From assembly GCA_003243445.1 (NCBI GenBank), contig QFQQ01000007.1, forward strand, positions 101,425 to 165,424: a stretch of 64,000 bases of DNA, given 5' to 3'. Shown piece by piece: positions 8,160 to 17,264 of this stretch (position 1 is its first letter; every line of letters begins with the position of its first letter). The DNA is from Citrobacter freundii (GTDB lineage Bacteria; Bacteroidota; Bacteroidia; Chitinophagales; Chitinophagaceae). A program made the position numbers and the translations under genes. A model generated the notes under the pieces. It was not told the origin of the DNA. It did not search any database and saw only the letters and a program-made list of their open reading frames with translations.

Positions 8160-9692
8160 ATGAATAATAACATCATCAAATACATCGCTGCAGGTTTCGC
8201 CGTCGCAACGCTGAGCGTTGCGTGCAGTAAGAATCTCGACACTACAGATGAGAATAGTCCTACACAGGAAAGCTATTTCAAGACCGCCAGCGAATTGCAG
8301 AATGGCGTGAACGCCGTTTACTCAACCTTGCGTTCCGCTAACCTCGTTGGACGCGAATGGTTTTTCATTCATGATATGCGCGGCTCAGAGGTATGGACGG
8401 GCGGTCCGCAGCTGGAGCCGCCACGCGCAGAATTGTTGAAACAGGCCAGCCCTTCCGTTACCAACGCTGTAATGACAAGCGTATGGACGGGCGCCTATCA
8501 AATGATCAACCGCGCCAATGTTGTGATCAGCAAAGCGGGAGATGTAAATGATAATACCGCGCTCAGGGACCGGTTGGTGGGCGAAGCAAAATTCCTGCGT
8601 GCCTGGGCATACTTCGAACTGGTATCTATGTGGGGTGATGTGCCCTTGTACCTGACGCCTGTTGCCGGTGTGGCCGACTTTAAGGAAAAGTCACCCGCAG
8701 CAGATATTTATACTGCCATCGTTAACGATCTTAAAGATGCAGCGGCAATACTGCCTGCAAGCTATAGCGGCGGAGATCTCGGCAGGGCAACAAAAGGCGC
8801 TGCAAACACATTACTCGGAAGAGTATTGATGCAGAACAATGACTACGCCGGAGCCAAGACCGCCTTGTTGCAGGTATACAATTCAGGACAGTATAGTCTC
8901 ACTGCAAACTTCTCCGACAATTTTACCGGGGATGTGAAAGATGGAAGCACTGTTCTTACCATCGGAACGGAATTCAATGCGGAGTCGATCTTTGAAGTGG
9001 CTTTTGTGGACAGAGGGGATGACGATTTCAACTGGGCCTATATCGGAGAAGGCGCAACCGCGGCAACTTCCACTGTCAGAAACCAGGAGTATGGACCGGT
9101 ATGGGGCAATGTGATCCCTTCGGATGCACTGCTCAATGAATTTGAGGCGAATGATCCGCGTTATAAATTCACTTTCTGGGAAGTGGGTGATAAGATGCTG
9201 ACGAAAGGCGGCACCGTAGCCGGTGTAACGATCACACCCGGTGATCTGAACGTAGATCCAAGCATACACAACGGCGTATCAATGAAAAGGATCTTTAAAA
9301 AGTATTCGATCCTTGACTGGAGAAATCCATCTTACCATCCTGGCGGCATCAATCAGCGTATGATGCGCTATGCCGATGTGCTGCTGATGCTGGCGGAATG
9401 CGAAGCCGAAGTGGGCACGCCTACCCAGGCCGGAATTTATATCAATATGGTAAGAGCAAGGCCGAGCGTGAATATGCCGGGAGTGGTACTGACCTCAAAA
9501 CAACAGGCCATCGCTGCCGTAATGCACGAACGCCTGGTAGAACTTGGAGGCGAGGAAGTAAATAACATTGATATGCTGAGATGGAGAGCCAGGAACTATT
9601 ATCCATCCATCCGGCCCGATCCCAAAGCAGGACAGGTGAATTTGTTTCCGATCCCATTTGCGGAAACTTCAACCAATCCCAAGATCCAATAA
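8160..9692 (+). CDS. SusD/RagB-family surface glycan-binding lipoprotein
   Basis: A 510-residue SusD-like lipoprotein. The start is placed at ATG 8160; a GTG 24 nt upstream would spoil the signal peptide. The lipobox LSVAC near residue 20 supplies the lipidated cysteine. Tetratricopeptide-type helices follow, with FLRAWAYFELVSMWGDVPL, named by its key Arg-Ala-Trp-Ala-Tyr core near residue 145, and the conserved C-terminal FPIP segment. It caps the SusC barrel and binds the incoming glycan at the cell surface. The gap from susC is 29 nt, so the two are co-transcribed. A strong terminator follows at 9708-9751. Confidence 0.93.
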   Translation: MNNNIIKYIAAGFAVATLSVACSKNLDTTDENSPTQESYFKTASELQNGVNAVYSTLRSANLVGREWFFIHDMRGSEVWTGGPQLEPPRAELLKQASPSVTNAVMTSVWTGAYQMINRANVVISKAGDVNDNTALRDRLVGEAKFLRAWAYFELVSMWGDVPLYLTPVAGVADFKEKSPAADIYTAIVNDLKDAAAILPASYSGGDLGRATKGAANTLLGRVLMQNNDYAGAKTALLQVYNSGQYSLTANFSDNFTGDVKDGSTVLTIGTEFNAESIFEVAFVDRGDDDFNWAYIGEGATAATSTVRNQEYGPVWGNVIPSDALLNEFEANDPRYKFTFWEVGDKMLTKGGTVAGVTITPGDLNVDPSIHNGVSMKRIFKKYSILDWRNPSYHPGGINQRMMRYADVLLMLAECEAEVGTPTQAGIYINMVRARPSVNMPGVVLTSKQQAIAAVMHERLVELGGEEVNNIDMLRWRARNYYPSIRPDPKAGQVNLFPIPFAETSTNPKIQ

Positions 9693-9707
9693 ATAGATTA
9701 GTCCTTT

Positions 9708-9751
9708 ACAGGGCCATTACACGTTCCGTCGTGTAATAGCCCTGTAATTTT
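9708..9751 (+). terminator. Rho-independent terminator after susCD
   Basis: A 16-bp stem with one mismatch (9708-9723 with 9730-9745), a six-base loop and a following T-rich run. It lies 16 nt after the susD stop codon, so xylose isomerase is probably transcribed from its own promoter or by read-through. Confidence 0.75.
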
Positions 9752-9834
9752 TAAGTATGACCCTGGAAACATACTATGTATCCTCACCCTGTTTGACAGG
9801 AACTATCAGATAAGCAATTTTTAATCGATCTAAT

Positions 9835-11163
9835 ATGAAAGTAATTAAAGGTACCAAAGAGTATTTCAAAGGAATCGAAAAGATCAGTTATGAAGGAAGA
9901 GAAACGGATAATCCCTTAGCATTCCGCTGGTATGATGAAACAAAAATAGTAGCAGGGAAACCGATGAAGGAATACCTGCGTTTTGCCTGTGCATACTGGC
10001 ACAGCTTCAATGGTAGTGGCGCCGATCCCTTTGGTGAACCAACGCATGTATTTGAGTGGGATGAAAACAAAGATGTGATCCAGCGAGCAAAAGATAAAGC
10101 CGATGCCGCCTTCGAATTCATCACGAAGATGGGTATACCTTTCTACTGCTTTCATGATGTAGATGTAGTGGATTATGGAAATGATATTGCAGAGAATGAT
10201 AAACGTTTGCACACACTTACGGATTACCTGAAAGAAAAGCAAAAGGCAAGCGGTGTAAAATTATTATGGGGGACCGCTAATTTATTCAGCCACCGGCGCT
10301 ACATGAATGGCGCGTCAACCAACCCGGACTTCCATGTGCTCGCCCATGGCGCGGCGCAGGTGAAAGCAGCCCTCGATGCAACGATCGCGCTGGATGGAGA
10401 GAATTACGTGTTCTGGGGTGGACGTGAAGGCTATATGAGTTTGCTGAATACAGATATGAAACGGGAGAAAGATCATCTGGCCCGCTTCCTGCAGACAGCA
10501 CGCGACTATGCTAGAAAGAATGGCTTCAAAGGAAAATTCTTTATCGAACCCAAACCCTGTGAACCAAGCAAACATCAGTATGATTATGATTCGGAAACGG
10601 TGATCGGTTTTCTTCGTCAGTATGGATTGCTGGATGATTTCAGCCTGAATATTGAAGTGAATCACGCAACACTGGCAGGCCATACATTCACTCATGAATT
10701 GCAGGTTGCTGCCGATAATGGATTACTCGGCAGCATCGATGCAAACCGCGGCGATTATCAGAATGGCTGGGATACTGATCAGTTCCCAAATGATATCAAT
10801 GAACTGACAGAAGCCATGCTGATCATTTTACAGGCAGGCGGCTTTGCTGGCGGTGGTATCAACTTTGATGCAAAGATCCGCCGTAACAGTACCGATATGA
10901 AAGATCTGTTCTATGCACATATCGGCGGTATGGATACATTTGCCCGTGCATTACTTACAGCGGAAGCGATCCTTGAAAAGTCTGATTATAAAAAGATCAG
11001 GAAAGACCGTTACGCAAGTTTTGATAGCGGCGAAGGAGCTTCTTTTGAAGCAGGCAAGCTTTCACTGGAAGAACTGCGTGAGTATGCTGTTAAAAATGGC
11101 GAACCGAAGATACTTAGCGGAAAGCAGGAGTATCTTGAAAACCTGGTGAACAGGTTTATATAA
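9835..11163 (+). CDS. xylA: Xylose isomerase
   Basis: A 442-residue protein of the usual group II length for this enzyme. It converts D-xylose to D-xylulose in the cytoplasm. Recognisable segments are FACAYWHSF near residue 50, FCFHDVD-like FYCFHDVDVV near 103 (catalytic His), FWGGREGY near 190 (metal Glu further on), FIEPKPCEPSKHQYDYD, named by its Glu-Pro-Lys-Pro core near 237, and NIEVNHATLAGHTF near 270. Metal ligands in GSIDANRGD are present. There is no signal peptide. It sits between susCD and a beta-xylosidase, so it links extracellular xylan breakdown to the pentose phosphate pathway. No xylulokinase gene is seen in the window. Confidence 0.96.
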   Translation: MKVIKGTKEYFKGIEKISYEGRETDNPLAFRWYDETKIVAGKPMKEYLRFACAYWHSFNGSGADPFGEPTHVFEWDENKDVIQRAKDKADAAFEFITKMGIPFYCFHDVDVVDYGNDIAENDKRLHTLTDYLKEKQKASGVKLLWGTANLFSHRRYMNGASTNPDFHVLAHGAAQVKAALDATIALDGENYVFWGGREGYMSLLNTDMKREKDHLARFLQTARDYARKNGFKGKFFIEPKPCEPSKHQYDYDSETVIGFLRQYGLLDDFSLNIEVNHATLAGHTFTHELQVAADNGLLGSIDANRGDYQNGWDTDQFPNDINELTEAMLIILQAGGFAGGGINFDAKIRRNSTDMKDLFYAHIGGMDTFARALLTAEAILEKSDYKKIRKDRYASFDSGEGASFEAGKLSLEELREYAVKNGEPKILSGKQEYLENLVNRFI

Positions 11164-11260
11164 ATCCATTACCCCGGATCACAGCGACTGCCGGTCAGTG
11201 AATGCCCTGTGCGCTTTTGATCTTAATGATTATGCGTATACGAACACAATAAATGTTTAC

Positions 11261-13870
11261 ATGAAAAGACTCAATACAATACTCTTTCTGCTTTCAATAA
11301 CAATACCTGGCGCAGGCTGGCTTTATGCGCAGCAATTACCTTTCCGCGATCCGGCACAAACCGCGGTTGCAAGAGCGCGGGACCTTGTTTCAAGATTGAC
11401 CCTTGAAGAAAAGGTCCTGCTTATGCAGGATCAGTCACCGGCGATTCCCCGGCTGGGCATACGCAAGTTCAACTGGTGGAGTGAAGCATTGCACGGTCTT
11501 GCCAACAATAAAGACGTGACTGTATTTCCAGAGCCGATCGGCATGGCCGCTTCTTTCAATGATTCTCTTGTTCAGGTGATCTTCGATGCGGTATCGGATG
11601 AGGTCCGCGCGAAATATCATGATATGCTGCGCAACGGCGGCCAGAATAAACGTTTTTTGAGTCTTTCAGTCTGGACGCCGAATGTGAATATCTTCCGTGA
11701 TCCGCGCTGGGGGCGTGGCCAGGAGACCTATGGTGAAGACCCGTACCTGACTTCGCGGATGGGTGTAGCGGTGGTGAAAGGTTTACAGGGTCCGCCGGAT
11801 GCCAAATACCGGAAATTGCTCGCCTGTGCCAAACACTATGCGGTGCATTCCGGACCCGAGTGGAGCCGTCACCAATTGAACCTTAATTCCGTGAAGCCAC
11901 GTGATCTCTGGGAAACCTACCTTCCTGCTTTCGGGGCTTTGGTGCAGGAAGCAGACGTGCGTGAGGTGATGTGTGCTTATCAGCGCCTTGATGATGAACC
12001 CTGCTGCGGTAATAACCGGCTGCTTCAGGACATTCTGCGCGGGCAATGGGGCTTCAAGCATATCGTTGTATCGGATTGTGGCGCCATTACCGATTTCTAT
12101 ACCAGTCACAAAGTGTCTTCAACTCCTTCACACGCTGCTGCCAAAGGCGTGCTGGCAGGAACAGATGTTGAATGCGTCTGGGAAGGCTATGCGTATGCCA
12201 ACCTGCCCGATGCCGTCAGTAAAGGACTGATCGACGAGCAAAAGATCAATGAAAGCCTTATACGCGTATTGACCGGCCGGTTTGAATTAGGGGAGATGGA
12301 CCCGGATTCACTTGTGCCCTGGGCCGCCACACCGGTTTCCATCATCAATAACAAAAAACATCAGCAACTGGCGCTTGAGATGGCCCGGCAATCGATGACT
12401 TTGCTGCAGAATGATCAGGACATTCTTCCATTGAGCAGGTCAACAAAGAAAATTGCCGTTATCGGCCCAAATGCAGATAATGAGCCGATGCTATGGGGGA
12501 ACTACAACGGCACGCCGGTAAGTACCGTTACGATCCTCGAAGGCATTCAATCGAAATTGAAACCCGGCAACATTTTTTATAATAAAGCTACCGACCTTGT
12601 AGAGGACAAGGTCACGGAAACCTATTTCCCCAGACTCTCGAAAGAAGGAAAAAAAGGTTTCAAAGCAACTTACTGGAACAATAGTGACAGAAGCGGAAAT
12701 CCTGTCATCAGTGTGCAGGTGACTGACCCGGTTAAGCTGACCACTGCGGGGCAGCATGAATTTGCATCCGGTGTGAAGCTCGAAGGTTTTTCTGCATTAT
12801 ATGAGGCAGAGTTTGTGGCTCCGGAGACGGAAGAACTTGTATTCAAAGGTGGGGCAACCGGTGCGCTTGAATTGCTGGTCAATGGTCAGACAATTGTGAA
12901 ATACAATAACTGGAGAACATTACCTGCCAGGTTTCCCTACAAGGTAGAGCGCGGAAAGAAGTATGCAATTGAGATCCGCTTTGCTCAGCTCAATAACTGG
13001 CAGGCGAACCTGGAGATAGATTTTGGTAAAGAAAACCCGATCGATTACACCGGACTGATCGATCAGCTCAAGGGGATCGATATGGTCATATTTGCCGGAG
13101 GGTTGTCGACACTTCTGGAAGGTGAGGAAATGCCAGTTTCTTATCCCGGTTTCAAGGGTGGTGACAGAACAGATATTGAATTACCCGCCGTGCAGCGTAA
13201 TTGTCTGAAGGCATTAAAGGCTGCGGGAAAGAAAGTGATCTTCGTGAATTGTTCGGGCTCCGCCATCGCACTCGCACCGGAAACTCAATCCTGCGATGCG
13301 ATCCTGCAGGCATGGTATGGTGGCGAGGCAGGGGGGCAGGCCATTGCGGATGTATTGTTTGGCGACTATAATCCTTCAGGTAAACTACCCGTTACCTTTT
13401 ACAAGGATTCGAAGCAGTTGCCGGAAGATTTTGAAGATTATTCGTTGAAAGGAAAGACTTACCGCTTTATGAATGATCCGTTATTCCCATTTGGTTATGG
13501 ATTAAGCTATACAAAGTTTTCCGTGGGTGAAGGACGCCTTTCTTCTTCAACACTACGGCCTGACGATAAAATTGTATTGACAGTTCCTGTCAGCAATACC
13601 GGTAAACGTACCGGCACCGAAGTGCTGCAGGTATATGTTCGTAAAACAAATGATCCTGACGGGCCACTGAAAACATTGAGGGCTTTTACAAAAGTAACGT
13701 TGCCTTCAGGAAGATCAGCCAACGCTGCATTGTCGTTGCCATACACCGCGTTTGAGTTTTATGATACGGTCCAGCAAAAGATGAGGGTTGTTGCAGGGCA
13801 GTATGAGATCTGGTATGGAACGAGCTCTGCGGAGAAGGATTTGCGGAAGATGAATGTTTTGGTTGAATAG
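11261..13870 (+). CDS. GH3 beta-xylosidase/beta-glucosidase with PA14 insert
   Basis: An 869-residue exported glycoside hydrolase. The start at ATG 11261 gives a signal peptide ending near LYAQ. A longer GTG start at 11198 is less likely. The GH3 N-terminal barrel carries WWSEALHG and WGRGQETYGEDP, and the nucleophile Asp272 sits in VVSDCGAI. The C-terminal domain is interrupted by a PA14 module (about 465-590, GFKATYWN onward) and resumes at IVFAGG-like MVIFAGG. A fibronectin-III-like tail ends the protein. The plant-like GH3 pattern with SDC favours beta-xylosidase activity on xylo-oligosaccharides. It lies 97 nt after xylA and is probably in the same transcript. Confidence 0.88.
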   Translation: MKRLNTILFLLSITIPGAGWLYAQQLPFRDPAQTAVARARDLVSRLTLEEKVLLMQDQSPAIPRLGIRKFNWWSEALHGLANNKDVTVFPEPIGMAASFNDSLVQVIFDAVSDEVRAKYHDMLRNGGQNKRFLSLSVWTPNVNIFRDPRWGRGQETYGEDPYLTSRMGVAVVKGLQGPPDAKYRKLLACAKHYAVHSGPEWSRHQLNLNSVKPRDLWETYLPAFGALVQEADVREVMCAYQRLDDEPCCGNNRLLQDILRGQWGFKHIVVSDCGAITDFYTSHKVSSTPSHAAAKGVLAGTDVECVWEGYAYANLPDAVSKGLIDEQKINESLIRVLTGRFELGEMDPDSLVPWAATPVSIINNKKHQQLALEMARQSMTLLQNDQDILPLSRSTKKIAVIGPNADNEPMLWGNYNGTPVSTVTILEGIQSKLKPGNIFYNKATDLVEDKVTETYFPRLSKEGKKGFKATYWNNSDRSGNPVISVQVTDPVKLTTAGQHEFASGVKLEGFSALYEAEFVAPETEELVFKGGATGALELLVNGQTIVKYNNWRTLPARFPYKVERGKKYAIEIRFAQLNNWQANLEIDFGKENPIDYTGLIDQLKGIDMVIFAGGLSTLLEGEEMPVSYPGFKGGDRTDIELPAVQRNCLKALKAAGKKVIFVNCSGSAIALAPETQSCDAILQAWYGGEAGGQAIADVLFGDYNPSGKLPVTFYKDSKQLPEDFEDYSLKGKTYRFMNDPLFPFGYGLSYTKFSVGEGRLSSSTLRPDDKIVLTVPVSNTGKRTGTEVLQVYVRKTNDPDGPLKTLRAFTKVTLPSGRSANAALSLPYTAFEFYDTVQQKMRVVAGQYEIWYGTSSAEKDLRKMNVLVE

Positions 13871-13980
13871 GCTGAGATGACGGCTGGGATAGCTTATTGT
13901 TGTTTGGTGAGACTTAAAATGTTTAGCGTGTGTCTTTGAGATGCAGGTTTATAAGCTATGATCGTGTATTCCTCACCCAG

Positions 13981-14243
13981 AATTTTAATTCAATGTCGTT
14001 TAGTTAGTAAAACCTGCCTGAATTGACTGGCGTAGGGCCCCCTCTAAATCTCCCCCCAAGGGGGAGACTTAGAACAGTCATTATAAAAGAGAAGCCAAAT
14101 TGTATTGAAATATAAGTATCCAATGCGATTTGACTTCTCTTTTTCTGGGGGGGAAGTCTCCCCCTTGGGGGGAGATTTAGAGGGGGCCTAACGCCAGCCG
14201 AGCGAGTAGCTTCACCTTAACTAAACGACATTGAATTAAAATT
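13981..14243. repeat. Nested foldback repeat with 26-bp perfect outer arms
   Basis: The outer arms 13981-14006 and 14218-14243 are perfect 26-bp inverses. Inner arms of 41 bp (14029-14069 and 14155-14195) match with two differences and contain the C/G-rich AAATCTCCCCCC motif. The CAATGTCGTTTA motif of the outer arm recurs at about 28000 and, with one change, near 31380. No coding content or clear target duplication was seen. It occupies the gap between two convergent genes and could also end transcription. Confidence 0.8.
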
Positions 14244-14343
14244 GTGGGCTAACGATCATCATGAATTGAAAAATTTATTCGAAGAATATTGAGATGAAAA
14301 TAATGATCAATCATTTTAAGGTGCAACCAGCCCACAATTTTAA
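14235..14343. repeat. Inverted repeat beside the foldback element
   Basis: TTAAAATTGTGGGCT (14235-14249) is repeated inverted at 14329-14343, partly overlapping the outer arm of the neighbouring element. The second copy is itself part of a short palindrome, CCCACAATT/AATTGTGGG (14331-14350). The remainder of 14350-14509 shows no gene. Confidence 0.6.
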
Positions 14344-14509
14344 TTGTGGGAGAAGGATGCGCGATCCAACGACCGTTGAAAGCATCTCCATCCTGATAAG
14401 CACTCATCCCCATTTCACCATACAGCAATACCGCGGAAACGATACACAACCCATGACGGTTACCATGCCTGACATCCCTGAAGATGCTGAACAACTAAAC
14501 AGCACCCAT

Positions 14510-15562
14510 TCAAACCACGGCCTTTTCCGCAGCTAATCCCTTCTTCAAAGATGACTGACGTATGATCAGCGAGGACTTTACGATGATGGTATTCGTCTGG
14601 CTTAGTGTGCCTGCGCCTTTCAGGTGATTGATCAGGTTGCGCGCAGCTATTTCACCGACATCCTTACCCGGATAGTTGATGGTCGTAAGGGAGGGGAGGA
14701 TGAGTTCTCCGATCGCATCGTTGTTAAATCCAACCATTGCAATATCACCCGGAACAGAAACGCCGTGCTCAATCAATGTACGCATGCACACTGCGGCAAC
14801 AAAATCGTTCGTGATAAATACTCCGTCGGGCCGTGGATTCATGGCCAGGATTTTCTCGGCTGCTGCTATGCCCGCATCCTTGCCGAGATTTTCAACGATC
14901 AGCAGTTTATTATCAAAGGGCAGCTCGTTTTCCATCAGTGCCAGTTTGTATCCTCGTAATCTTTCTGAATAAACATTACGCTTCAGGCTTGATGTAACAT
15001 GAGCGATCCGTTTGCAGCCCTGATCGATCAGGTGCTGTGTTGCTTCGAAACCGCATTTCATGTTGTCGATCACAACGACGGTCTTATCTCCATCCTGTTC
15101 AACACGGTCAACGAATATGACCGGGACGCCCTTATCGAAGAACGGCTGATAGTGATCGAGGTTCTCGGTGTCTCCGGCAAGTGAGACGATCAGACCATCG
15201 ACGCGCTTGTGCAGGAGGTTCTTTGCATTCGCCACTTCTTTTTTGAAGCTTTCAGACGAGTGGGCGATCAGGAGGTCATAGCCTTCCGCGGCGGTTATCT
15301 TTTCAATACCCGCGAGCACTGAGGTAATAAAATTACTGTTGAGCTCATGCAATATGATGCCGATCGTTTTTGTCTGCTGACGCCGCAGGCTGCTGGCAAA
15401 GTGATTGGTCCGGTAGCCCATTTCCCCGGCGAGATCGAGGATCTTTTTCTTCGTATTCTTGTTCACAGAAGGATGGTCCTGGAGAGCGCGGCTGACGGTG
15501 GCTGGTGAAATATCCAGTCGTCTTGCTATGTCATAGATGGTGATCTCCTTTCCTTTCTTCAT
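14510..15562 (-). CDS. LacI-family transcriptional regulator (probable pentose/xylan regulator)
   Basis: A 350-residue LacI/GalR regulator. The N-terminal helix-turn-helix is complete: TIYDIARRLDISPATVSRAL, named by Asp-Ile-Ala and Ala-Thr-Val-Ser-Arg at residues 9-27, then the hinge region to about residue 60. A periplasmic-binding-protein-like effector domain follows (TIGIILHELNSNF onward). The start gives MKKGKEITIYD. It stands alone on the reverse strand inside the xylan locus. Four TGNAANCGNTTNCA sites upstream of susC and the esterase promoters are its likely operators (inference from family operator form and location). The inducer is probably a pentose or xylo-oligosaccharide. Confidence 0.88.
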   Translation of the reverse strand: MKKGKEITIYDIARRLDISPATVSRALQDHPSVNKNTKKKILDLAGEMGYRTNHFASSLRRQQTKTIGIILHELNSNFITSVLAGIEKITAAEGYDLLIAHSSESFKKEVANAKNLLHKRVDGLIVSLAGDTENLDHYQPFFDKGVPVIFVDRVEQDGDKTVVVIDNMKCGFEATQHLIDQGCKRIAHVTSSLKRNVYSERLRGYKLALMENELPFDNKLLIVENLGKDAGIAAAEKILAMNPRPDGVFITNDFVAAVCMRTLIEHGVSVPGDIAMVGFNNDAIGELILPSLTTINYPGKDVGEIAARNLINHLKGAGTLSQTNTIIVKSSLIIRQSSLKKGLAAEKAVV

Positions 15563-15809
15563 ACGAACTGTTTCATTATGAGAAGTAAAGATAGAAAAGA
15601 TTTACAAACTGATTGACCAACCTGCTGGCTGGCTGGCCGGCGTAGTCTCCCGCTGATCACGCAGATCTGATAGTCTTCGCTATGGAAACTGTCCCGGTTT
15701 TTGAAATGTCATTGCCCGAACCCGCAGATCGCGCAGATGAATCTCCGGTTTAGCAAGCCCATTCCATCTAACAGCAAACCTGAAGAGAAAATATCAAGTC
15801 GTTTTGAGT

Positions 15810-15871
15810 CCTTATCGTCCTTCCCGGCTTACCGGTTTATTTTTACCGGTAAGCCGGGAAGGACGATAAGG
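15810..15871. repeat. 27-bp perfect hairpin with ACCGGT core (family copy A)
   Basis: Arms 15810-15836 and 15845-15871 are perfect inverses around an 8-nt T-rich loop bounded by ACCGGT on both sides. The same core and loop occur at 28074-28142 and 31885-31945. It lies between the end of the Gfo/Idh gene and the lacI start. The rest of 15563-15979 holds only scattered CGCAGAT motifs. Confidence 0.8.
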
Positions 15872-15979
15872 AAGTCCTATGTTAGCAACCTTGTTCTACA
15901 TAGAGACCAATGTTTTATAATCTGCGGGGATCAGGCCATGCTAAAAGAAGAAGATATACGGGAGTATTAGCGACGCAAC

Positions 15980-17101
15980 CTACCGGATCATCACCTTCTT
16001 ACCGGTTCGCATTGCCTCATAGATCGCCTGAAGATACTGCACATCGCGTCGCCCCATTTCACCCGGGACGATGCTGCGGGTTTTATTTTTGACCGATAAG
16101 GCAAACGCATCCATTTGTTTCGCCTGTTGATTGACCGGGGTGAATTCCATCGCACCGGCAGGTGTGACACCTTTCTGCCCTCCATAGTTGAACGCCGGTT
16201 TCAATTCAAAATCTCCCTTTTCCGCTACAGCGGTAAGAACATTATAAAAATCATCATAGCTTGACTTCCCTTCACCGGTCAGGCCACCGGGAAAGTCAAA
16301 TTTCCAGCTGAGGGATTGCTCCACCTCTGCAAACCTCACCGGATCAGTCTTCGGCCCCTCCACAGCGGTAACGGACAGGGGTTTCATCCCAGAAGTATAA
16401 CACATTCCCTGCACGACATAGATACCAACATCCATTAACGGGCCACCGCCTGCATATTTTTTCGACAGCCGCCATTGACCCGCGGTGGCTTTGAATCCAA
16501 AAGCGCCGTTCACCTGTTTCAATTTGCCATAAACATTGCCTGTACCCAGCCGCGCCATCTCCTTGTTGAATGGATCGAAGTGCAAGCGGTATCCGACAGA
16601 TAGCTGCCGGTTGGCCTTCTTCGCCGCAGCGATCATTTTATCGCAATCTTCCACTGTAATAGCCATCGGTTTTTCGCAGATCACGTGCTTGCCTGCAGCG
16701 AACGCGCGGATGGTATATTCAGCATGCATGTTGTTGGGAAGCACTACATAGACAATATCAATATCTGGATTCTTCGCTATGTCCTCATAGTTACCGTAAT
16801 GATAAATGTTCTTATCGGGGATATTGTATTTCTCCTTCCACACCGGGATCTTGGCCGGCGTGCCCGTTACGATACCGGCGAGATAACAATGCCCGGTTTC
16901 CTGTAAAGCCGGGGCAAGCTGGCCGGTTGCATAACCGCCAAGGCCAACGAGGGCAATGCCAAGGCGGCCATCTTTCGGGCGTGAACGCTGTTCATTCAAT
17001 GCATCGGAAGCACCAAATGCACTCAGCAAATGCATGCCCGCACCAGTCATGCCGAGTTGATAAATGAACTGCCGGCGCGAAGATGTGTTGTTCTTTTTCA
17101 T
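15980..17101 (-). CDS. Tat-exported Gfo/Idh/MocA-family oxidoreductase (glucose-fructose oxidoreductase-like)
   Basis: A 373-residue NAD(P)-dependent sugar oxidoreductase. The N-terminus has a twin-arginine signal (SSRRQFIYQLG, residues 7-17) and a hydrophobic stretch, so it is probably exported folded with its cofactor. A Rossmann motif GIALVGLGGYATG begins near residue 48, and the family motif CEKPMA lies near residue 140 (catalytic Lys). A conserved GYRLHFDPFN segment follows. Such exported enzymes oxidise or transhydrogenate aldoses. In this locus xylose or arabinose oxidation to an aldonate is plausible, which would feed the GntP permease and dehydratases at the left edge (inference). 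It is the last gene of the reverse GH operon, 163 nt after GH51. Confidence 0.8.
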   Translation of the reverse strand: MKKNNTSSRRQFIYQLGMTGAGMHLLSAFGASDALNEQRSRPKDGRLGIALVGLGGYATGQLAPALQETGHCYLAGIVTGTPAKIPVWKEKYNIPDKNIYHYGNYEDIAKNPDIDIVYVVLPNNMHAEYTIRAFAAGKHVICEKPMAITVEDCDKMIAAAKKANRQLSVGYRLHFDPFNKEMARLGTGNVYGKLKQVNGAFGFKATAGQWRLSKKYAGGGPLMDVGIYVVQGMCYTSGMKPLSVTAVEGPKTDPVRFAEVEQSLSWKFDFPGGLTGEGKSSYDDFYNVLTAVAEKGDFELKPAFNYGGQKGVTPAGAMEFTPVNQQAKQMDAFALSVKNKTRSIVPGEMGRRDVQYLQAIYEAMRTGKKVMIR

Positions 17102-17264
17102 AGACGAAGGTTAAGGTTAATGATTATGATGCAATGCGATTGAGTAAATGCGTTTCCTGGTATACCGGTGAGCGATAACTATCCAATGGTCATGCTAACC
17201 CATGTACTCATTTGTTTCTTGCAACCATAACTTCGCTGGTCAGATGAGGCCGCCACATGCGACG

